From: Marsupella aquatica
Taxonomy: Eukaryota; Marchantiophyta
Length of the DNA: 64,000 nt
Assembly: GCA_973895155.1 (NCBI GenBank)
Contig: OZ316896.1
Coordinates: 12,276,001-12,340,000, forward strand
Reading direction: 5' to 3'
The notes below the pieces were generated by a model. That model worked only from the letters and a program-made list of their open reading frames with translations. It was not told the DNA's origin and did not search any database. This document shows positions 55,959-64,000 of this stretch, in pieces. The position numbers and the translations under genes were made by a program. The stretch's first letter is position 1, and each line of letters opens with the position of its first letter.

Positions 55959-58900
55959 CTAAAATGGTACAGTCCAGTTTGTAGCATTGTAAATCTTCTT
56001 AACATGCTTGGATTTAGGAAATATAAATGCCAGCAGTCTCAGGGAAAATAAACTGAAGGTCAAAATACACAAAAATCCTCCTATAGAGGCTGTGATGATA
56101 GTCAATGATCCACCGGTGGATGTAGGGTTAGCACTCACAACTGCAATGGAGCTCGAAATAAAAGCTGTAAGTACAAAAATGATTGATGGGAATAATAACG
56201 TGACTGCCATGGCCACCATAAACCGAGTTCGTTGCACTTCATCTTTCATCTGTTGTTGTGGAACAGGAATGGATGGGATCAAGGATAACGTGATTGCAAC
56301 GATTGCAAGATAAAATGACATGGTATCACAAAAGATGAATATTCTCACCCAGAGGTTCGCATCTTGGATTTGAGAGAGATCTCCTGCAATTCCCATAGGC
56401 GGTTGGAGGGGTCCGACATATGATGCAGTTGCTACCAACGTAGCTGTGACTGAGATTGCATTTGCTGCAGAACTCAATGTGCGTTGGGCTGAATCAAACT
56501 CCGTGGCCTGCCGTGTATACCACCAAGAAAGAAAATTTGAATTCCTGCTCAATTCACCTTGAGGATATGGAGGTTGTTTTTTCTTATTGGTCTTGAAAAT
56601 ATCACAACCTGCTTGCAACAATAGATTAATACAGCCTTTCCTTTCAGCTAGAGCATCATCATGTGAAATCTCTTGTTTGTCTATTAAATCATGCCGCCAT
56701 TTCTCTATGTGTTCAATATTTACAAAGTGCATTAAGTTTGGCTCAAATTTGACAATATGGATCACTTTGAGGGCATGATGAAGTGCGCTATTCCCGTCCC
56801 AGTCTTCAACATAAGGGTCACAATCAGGATCATCAAGAATCAATTTCAGCATGTCATAATTGCCAGCATTTGCTGCAATATGGAGGGCTGGCCATGGCCA
56901 CTTTTCCTCTGTTCTTGACAAGTGCAGCTTGGAATTCAAGTGGTATGCACCCTGTCACAAAATGAAAACGATCAGCATGATTCTATCCTAAGAAAGTCAA
57001 AGGAAAAATAAATCATGTGAGTTATATATGAGAAAAACTTCATAATGGTTATAATGTGGTACCATACTATAGTTTTCGCTTCCTTTTATATCTAAGGGAG
57101 CAGAACGACTCACAGATACATTGGGGATTTTTGATTATTTTCCTAGTTGGAAACTACATGCGTCAACTTAAAAATGGGATCTACGTTTTGAAAAAAGTGT
57201 GTATAAGTGTAAAATTTCAAACAATATGGCAGACTTGCACAAAAATAATGTTCCTTTCAAAATATAATGAGAGTGCAAAGAAAAAAAAGGAAAATGCAAA
57301 GAGAACTCAAGGGTAGTTCTGGCTTAGGGGAAAAACCATTTTCCCTCCTACAATCTATCCAATACAGCATAAGCTAGAGAAAGGAGTCTAGAGTGAAACC
57401 AATAGACTGTGACTATCAGGCCATACCTAAATTTGGGGGTGGGGTGAAAAAGGAACTGGAAATGGCCACCAAGTAGGGGGCCCATGTCAAACAATAACTC
57501 ACAATGAACTGGAACACAATTGCTGGTTTCAGCAACTTTAATGACTCTAATCGCCATACCTCTAACATTACAAAATAATAATGGAAAGAGAACAGGTAAG
57601 TCACCCTGAACTTATTATTATTAGGCTGCTAGACTCATCTGGTTCGGAGACTCATGCCGTTTTGGGAGACTCGCCTCTTGAACATTACAAAACAAAAATG
57701 CAGGAAGAATGGGTCTGAGTGGTCGAGCATCACGTACCAGCGGCAAATACCTCATCTCCTCTGGGTCCCCAACAAGTGCGGCCAGCTCCGCTGCATGAAG
57801 TTCTACACTCTTCTTACTCAACGACCGCCTATCCATAGGGGTCCAGTAGCTCCAGCGAAATACCGTTTCCAGGCCCCAATCTTCAACGAATTTTGACAAC
57901 TTGTCGTAACTCCTATGTAGCCTCCAGAGTCCACTGTGGAGGATGGCCGACTGGAGGGGGCTTGCTTCAACGGTCCATGCCGCTGGCTCCTCGTTATCGC
58001 AAACAGTTCCGTCCCCCAAGCCGGTCTGGCTGTCGGCCATGTACCCAACGAGTCTTCCGTCATTAGTCCAAGCTTGGACAACGCTGGGGATCGGGTGGCG
58101 CCATTGCTTACGAACGAGGGGCGCAAGCTTCTTGCCGCCTCCCGCAAAATCAAGCAAGTCTCTCAGGGCCGAATATTGTCCGATCCCGAAGGCGTAGTGT
58201 ACAGCCGTCCTGCCTGCGCCATCACATGCGGTCATGGCGCATTGGGCAACCTCGTGTTCCGCTTCGCCTTTCCCTTCATCACTTCCAAGAATGCGGACGA
58301 TATTCCCACTACAGTAGCGGTCAATGGCGGCACTCAACGGAGTTCTCCCCTGCCCATCCTGAAGCTTCAAGAGGAAGCGCCAAGTTGAGTCTGAGCACGA
58401 CCGAACAGCCGTCCACAAGGCTCTTGCAAAGTGTAACGCCGGTGTGCCCTCTCGCTGATATTGGCAAAGCGAGAAGTGGAAAAGGTACTCCTGCCAGGGG
58501 AGGAAGTTGAAATCTCGGTCCTCTTCATACAGTCTCAAATACTCTGCCCAGCTATGCGCACCTGATAACTCATGGACGACTCGCTCCGTTGCTCCTCTTA
58601 AATTAGCCCTATGCTCCCTGTCCTTCTCGCTTTCCTCCGTGACATCAAGAGCTGGAAGTCGATTCCTTCCCATGGCGTACAATAGCATCAGGATGATCTT
58701 GCGGTTACCGTATAGTACTGCCATTGCGAACGCGGTTAGCTTGTACCTCCCATCCTTGCAGTCGAGAAGAGTTCTCTCTTTACCATTGGGATGCTCTCGT
58801 ACAAAGCTGCTGTCATCGACTCGACGTTTCCATTTGTCAACCGCGAGCCGAGCAATCTCCCGACTCTTCTCGTCTCCGTCACGTTTTGACTGCCTTATGC

Positions 58901-59540
58901 TTGATACAGCGTTTCGAAAGCCAAGACCTCCACTCGCTGAGCCAGTGTGATCGACTAGACGTTTCCAATCGGCAACCGCGAGGCGAGCAATCTCCCGGCT
59001 TTGATCAACTTCCTCAGGTTCTGATCGGCTTATGCTTGGTACACCGTCTTGAAAGTTAGGACTTCCATCAGGTGCGCCAGTCTTATTTGCTGGCTGTCCG
59101 TCGCTTCTAGACACAGACTGATCAGCAACAGCTGAGCGAGTCGACTTTGCTGGCTGTCGATCACCTTCCCCCGTGGTGTTATCCTGAGAAGGATCAGCAA
59201 TATTGTTGTCATTCGTTTGAGCCTCCTTAGTCTCTGCGAGATCTGGTTGACCCGTACATCTACGTCCGTCTTCGTCTTCCTTCGTTGAATATTTGCGGAT
59301 GACTACCTTACAGAGTTTCAAAACTTGCTCAACGAGTTCCGCATTTCCTCGTCTCACACCCACATGAAGCGCTGTGCGCTCTTTCCATGGATCTCCCTTC
59401 CATACAAACTGTGAAGCTTCAATCCCCCATCCCACTTTTAGCAGACTTGGATGAGCTGCCAAGAGTGCCTTGACCTGCAGGCTATCTTCTTCGTCTAGTG
59501 CCTCGTACCATTGTGACAGAAGGTCGGTATCGGTTGTCAT
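55959..59540 (-). CDS. Ankyrin-repeat, PGG-domain membrane protein, two exons
   Basis: Exon 1 59540-57738 (601 codons) and exon 2 56951-55959 (330 codons plus stop), joined in phase by donor GTACGT and acceptor TGTGACAG; about 931 residues. Ankyrin units are visible around ERTALHVGVRRGNAELVEQV (about 53-75), YKLTAFAMAVLYGNRKII, GRTPLSAAI and GRTAVHYAF, and in exon 2 at PALHIAANAGNYDMLKLIL and GNSALHHAL. A PGG domain follows (SAANAISVTATLVATASYVG, then QPPMG in place of PPGG), then three or four membrane helices and a short basic tail. This is the ACD6/ITN1-type plan, plasma-membrane proteins tied to defence or stress signalling in flowering plants; the role here is inference. Residues about 130-260 are an ankyrin-free, charged linker with repeats around SREIARLAV-KWKR-VD. 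The 786-bp intron could hide a further small exon. Confidence 0.8.
56950..57739 (-). other. Intron of the ankyrin-PGG gene
   Basis: 786 bp between the donor GTACGT (57737 downward) and the acceptor TGTGACAG (ending 56952). Minus-strand frames inside it have no ankyrin or PGG text. Coordinates are given in transcript order. Confidence 0.6.
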
Positions 59541-61837
59541 GTTTACGCAGCAAGAACAGAATAGAACTGGTGGTAGATGCTATTATGAACTCTGGGATAT
59601 TGTGAGGAAGAGCGACATGTCTGTGCGGTGAACAAAGCTGTGGATGGAGAGGCTGCCGAGACTAGAACGGAGAGAGAGAGAGAGGCTCTTTTACTCTGGC
59701 GGGCAACTGGCCAACACGGTAGGGTGGTCTTCAACTTTCCAAGATTATAAATCCATCTCTTTCATGGGGTCGTGTCTCGAGGTCGTGATGTCCAGCGAGG
59801 TACATGAACGTTTCAGTGTCCAATATCGAGGGAGCTGTGAATGACATTAATTTTGCCAGAAGCAATATTCATGATTAAAACGAGGGCAAGGACTAAGATT
59901 GAGGGACCAACGAAGGACATTTGCCAGAAGCCGTGTTCATGATTGAAACGAGGGCAAGTGTCCTTCCCAGATTCGGGATCTGATGAAATTCCAGTTCGTC
60001 ATCGTACATCACACTGTAACACTTAACAATTGCCAGTCGCTGCAGGCTCACACGCTGTTATAATATTTTCGAGCCCGATTATTATAACCAGGCAATTGAT
60101 TACAGACTACCATTTCCATGCCCACTATCATGCCATTGCCATTGGCTGTAAGTATGACTAGCTGTCCACGAAGAGGCTTCCGGTTAGTTCCAAACCAAAG
60201 CTGAAGTTAGTGGTTGATGTCATCAAAATAATCTACTCATTGCTGTCATAGCGTTAGTCGAGCTTATTTCCAATCATCATTTTGCGATTACCACTGCCTT
60301 CAAAATCTGGCACTCACTGCGCCAATACTGTCACGTCTCTCAATTGGGCTAAATGTTCCGTAATCGAATCGGCCCTCTTCTTGTTGATAACTCCTGTCAT
60401 CTGCCAGCCATTCCGTTCCTTGCAATGCTGTATTCAACTTGTCAAACCTTGCTGTTGTCCGCTGTTGTGTTCATCGGTATTAGACATGCTGCGGTCCTTG
60501 GTTCTATATTGGACAAGTTCACCACTCCATCGTACTTGGATCTTTTGTTTTATCCTTGCACTCTGTCCACTCTCGAGCTGATATGACTAAAACAAGGCGA
60601 ATATTGTCAAACCTCACAAGTGAACGACAGGTCCACTCTGGAGATGACTTTAGCCTAACCAACTCCGACTCCATTTCATCATCGTACACCAGAGTAGCAC
60701 GTACTCTACGACTGCCAGATTTCGCATCTGATGTAATTCCAGTTCGTCATGGTACATCGGACCGTAACATTGCCAATCGCTGCATGCCTGACATGTTACG
60801 ATTTTCATGCCACGATCATGCCATTGCCATTGGCTGTAAGGCATTTTACTATGGCTGTCCACGAAGACGCTCAAGGTTAGTTTCAAGCGTGAGAGTCATT
60901 AAAATTAATCTACTCACTGCTGTCATAGAGCTAATGAGGCATTTTTCCGAAACATTCTGCGATAACCACTGCCAGTAAAAGTGGGCACTCACTGCATCAA
61001 TACGGATGTGCCCCTCAATTGGGCAAAAAGTTCAGACATCCCAAAATTGGCCCGCTTCTTTTTGATTACGCCTGTCATCTGCCAGCCATTCCGTTCGTTG
61101 CAATGCTGCAGTACTGAACTTGCCAAACTCTTGCTGTTGTCTGCTGTTGTGTACATCTTCATTGGACAAGCTCCGGCCCTTTTCAGTTCACTTGGTTCTC
61201 TAGTGGACAAGTTCATCACTCCATCCTCCTTAGATCTTTTGTTTTCTCCTTGCGCCTTGTCCACTCCCGGGTTGATATGACTTAAACAAGGCAAATGTAG
61301 TCATGCCTCACGGTGAATGACACGTCCAATTGGGGGATGACTTTAACCAAACCAACGCTGAATTTAACGTTCCTCAAAAAAGTGGTCAAGTCGAACAACA
61401 ATTTTATGGCAAGATGACAAGAAAAAATGTCCTAACTCACGTACTCATTGATGGGCAATTCGCTGGACATAATTATGGACAAAACGTATGCAGGTCGACA
61501 TATGGGCACCTATGGACATAATTCGGTGAACGATGCAACTTGGTCCCCTGTGAAGAGTTCCGGGTTTGTGTTATGTTGTCTTGCTCAGCAATGCGTGCAT
61601 TACCCTTCAGTTGGTTGAAATCAATCTTGAAGCATTGAATTCTCTCTCTAGTGAAAGGGAGAAGTTCGTCATTGAGGGCAGTTCACAACAGGCACTTTCA
61701 AATGCCAGGCGTCTAGTACTGACGGGAAATAGCCCAAAGATGGGAGAGACAAAATCTGTGCTGCATTTCAAGCTTTCCACAGATATCCATTCGGTTTAGC
61801 TTCCAGTCGAAGAGCATTAAATTATTGAATACAGATT
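59541..61837. promoter_or_regulatory. Upstream DNA of the ankyrin-PGG gene
   Basis: The first 250 bp are the promoter side of the leftward ankyrin gene, matching 62334-62560. Further out, a roughly 0.7-kb block is present twice (about 60100-60640 and 60760-61340), each with CCTGTCATCTGCCAGCCATT and a TGGACAAGTTCA(C/T)CACTCC run. A third version lies at 62780-63520. Short frames in these blocks differ between copies and do not look selected. Confidence 0.6.
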
Positions 61838-64000
61838 TCTGTGACAAAATGGAACTCGTGGAGTTTCAAAGCTTTCTTTCATCTGCTCGCCTCCATTGGC
61901 TGGGCTCTCACTCATGAAACAACTGGGTAGAACTACATGCATTTTTTTGTCAATAACACGGCAAAAATAATGAGCGCTGAGACGGATCAGTAATGTTGTT
62001 GTCATCCATTTGAGCCTCCTTACTCTCTGCGAGATCTGGTTGACCCGTACATATACGTCCGTCTTCGTCTTCCTTCGTTGAATATTTGCGGATGACTACC
62101 TTACAGAGTTTCAAAACTTGCTCAACGAGTTCTGCATTTCCTCGTCTCACACCCACATGAAGCGCTGTGCGCTCTTTCCATGGCTCTCCCTTCCATTTAA
62201 ACTGTGAAGCTTCATCTCCCCATCCCACTTTTAGCAGACTTGGATGAGCTGCCAAGAGTACCATGACCTGCACGCTATCTTCTCTGAAAAGTGCCTCGTA
62301 CCATTCTGACAGGAGTTCGTTGTCGGTTGTCATCTTCACGCAGCAAGAAAAGAACAGACAATCGCAATGTTCCAATAGAACTGGTGGTAGATGCTATTAT
62401 GAACTCTGGAATACTCTAAGGAAGAGCGACATGTCTGTGCGTTGAGAAAGCTGTGCATGGAGACGCTGCCGAGACTAGAACGGAGAGAGAGGCTCTTCTA
62501 CTCCGGCGGGCAAGTGGCCAAAACGATGGGGCGGAATCGAATTTTCCAAGATTAATTAATCGTTTTCAGGGGCCAGATCTCGAGGTCATACTGTCCAGCA
62601 AGGTATATGAGCATTTCGAGGACGAATATCGAGGGACCTGTGAAGGACAGATGCCACAAGCATGGTTCAATATTAAAATGAGGGCAAGGAACTAGACCCA
62701 GGACCAATATTGAGGGACCTGTGAATGACATTTGCCAGAAGCGCTGTTCATGACTAAAACGAGGGCAAATGTCCTACATAGATTTCCCATTCCTACACAG
62801 ATTCCGCATCTGATGAAATGAGATTACAGTTCAGCATCGGACATCTGCCTGTAGCACTTTACCATTGCCAAATTCCAAATTTGATGATATTCCAGTTCAT
62901 CATCGTTCATCAGACTAGCACCCGTTAACATTACCAGTCGCTGCTGGCCATTGCATTATTATAATCCACCATCATGCCACTGCCATTGGCTGTGAGGCGT
63001 GTGACTGGCTGACCAGGAAGAGGCTCACTGTAATAATTGTTGATGATGTCAAGCTTAATAACATGTGCTCGGTCTCGTTCAAGATTGAGACTAATTAAAT
63101 TAATCCACTCACTGCTGGGTAGAGCTGATCGAGCTTTTTTCGAGCATTCTGCAATTACCACTTAAAAAATGGCGCTCACTGCACCAATGCAATCCATGTC
63201 TTTCAGTTGGGCAAAAAGTTCAGAGATCCCATCAGCCGGCTTCTTGTTGACAACTCCTGTCATCTGCGAGCCATTCCGTTCCTGTCATGCTGCTTTCGAG
63301 CTAGTGAACCTATTACTGTGGTCTTCGTGTTCATTGGTTTAGCTTTGGCTCTTTCCAGTTGGTTCTCTATTGGAGAGGTTCATCACTCCTTGGATCTTTT
63401 GTTTTCTCCTTCCGCTCTGTCCACTCTTGAGGTGATACGAGTAAAACAACGCAAATGTGGTGAAACCTCACAAGTGAATGACACGTAGATTCTGGGGATG
63501 ATTTTCGCCAAACCAACGGCGATTTCACATTCCCGAAAAAAGTAGTGAAGTCGACGAGCAATTTGATGGCAAGATAATAGGAGAAAAAGTCACAACTTCA
63601 CTACTCATTGATGGGCAACACCACTCATTGACGGGCAAAGCTTGCATCTCCAAAACGTGACACAATTCGGTGCGCGATGCAAATTGGTCCCCTAGGAAGT
63701 GTTCTGGGTTTGTTATCTTTGTTTTGCCCAGCAAGGCTGCATTACCCTTCACTTGGTTGGAATCAATCTTGAAGCATTGCATTCTCTGTGTAGTGCAGGG
63801 TAGAAGACCTTCATTTGAGGCAATCCACAACAGGCGCTTTCAAATGAAAGGCGTCTAGTACTGACGGAAAATAGTCCACAGGACAAAATCTGTGCTGGAT
63901 TTCAAGCTGTCCACAGATACCCATTCAAGTTTGCTTCCACTAGAGTTCTAAATTCTTGAATACAGATTTCTCAACTATTTACAGGACAGAGCTCTCTGCC
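61838..64000. repeat. Second ankyrin tandem unit
   Basis: 61840-61975 matches DNA 3' of the ankyrin gene (55570-55720), sharing ATCATGAAACAAC-type and ATGCATTTTT blocks. 61981-62333 matches the gene's first codons, and 62334-64000 matches the upstream DNA at 59541-61840. The unit therefore repeats the whole locus in the same order but with a large internal deletion of the gene. The final 110 bp match 61750-61840, the point where the next unit would start. Confidence 0.75.
61981..62333 (-). pseudogene. Deleted ankyrin-PGG paralogue (N-terminal 118 codons)
   Basis: Starts with the same ATG context as the full gene (MTTDNELLSEWYEALFREDS) and keeps the first ankyrin unit, ERTALHVGVRRGNAEL. It departs from the full gene within NNITDPSQ; past that point the frame runs for about ten unrelated residues to a stop at 61950. 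The sequence beyond is the 3' flank of the ancestral gene, so one deletion removed the rest of exon 1, the intron and exon 2. It could make a 128-residue peptide with no membrane part. Confidence 0.8.

Noticed and set aside
60282-61280. Frames of about 100 codons, similar between copies
   Set aside because: The DNA blocks are repeated but the frames are shifted and of different lengths, so coding selection is unlikely.

Overview
The window reads as nuclear DNA of a green plant, most likely a land plant. It carries spliced genes with GT-AG introns and plant-type proteins: a Mediator MED23 of plant length, SEC22, an LYR-motif protein, a plant histidine phosphatase, a METTL22-type methyltransferase and an ankyrin-PGG membrane protein. 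It also holds Copia LTR retrotransposons primed by the usual TGGTATCAGAG site. I cannot name the lineage. Introns are short to moderate, which would fit many groups, including seed-free plants.

Layout, left to right. 1-2206: mobile or repetitive DNA ending in a Helitron-like 3' hairpin preceded by an about 18-bp minisatellite. 4769-9661 (+): one uninterrupted MED23 reading frame. 11248-11518: eroded Copia LTR. 12255-12349: tRNA-derived SINE-like head. 16019-13689 (-): SEC22 in five exons. 21074-22745 (+): LYR protein in four exons. About 26.3-28.2 kb: repeat-bounded block with a foldback and a minisatellite. 28787-31316 (+): histidine phosphatase in six exons. 35620-32236 (-): METTL22-like methyltransferase in nine exons.

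34951-54998 is a two-copy tandem duplication of about 4 kb that carries the METTL22 promoter and exons 1-2. After duplicating, each copy received its own Copia element at a different site: Copia1 (+, 38372-44286) and Copia2 (-, 48053-53998). Each copy still shows the empty site of the other's insertion. Both elements carry, between pol and the 3' LTR and on the opposite strand, an extra frame with an RNase H1 N-terminal (viroplasmin-like) domain. It is intact in Copia1 and broken in Copia2. This is the best candidate here for something poorly described.

55959-64000 is a tandem ankyrin-PGG locus: one apparently complete two-exon gene on the minus strand (59540-55959), and a second unit in which the gene has collapsed by internal deletion to its first about 120 codons (62333-61981). 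Repeats at the right edge suggest a further unit outside the window.

The five housekeeping-type genes share no pathway and form no operon-like unit. The story of the window is repeat-driven duplication around stable single genes. A short motif, ACCTACAGTAG or its core CTACAGTAG, recurs across the window in unrelated contexts.
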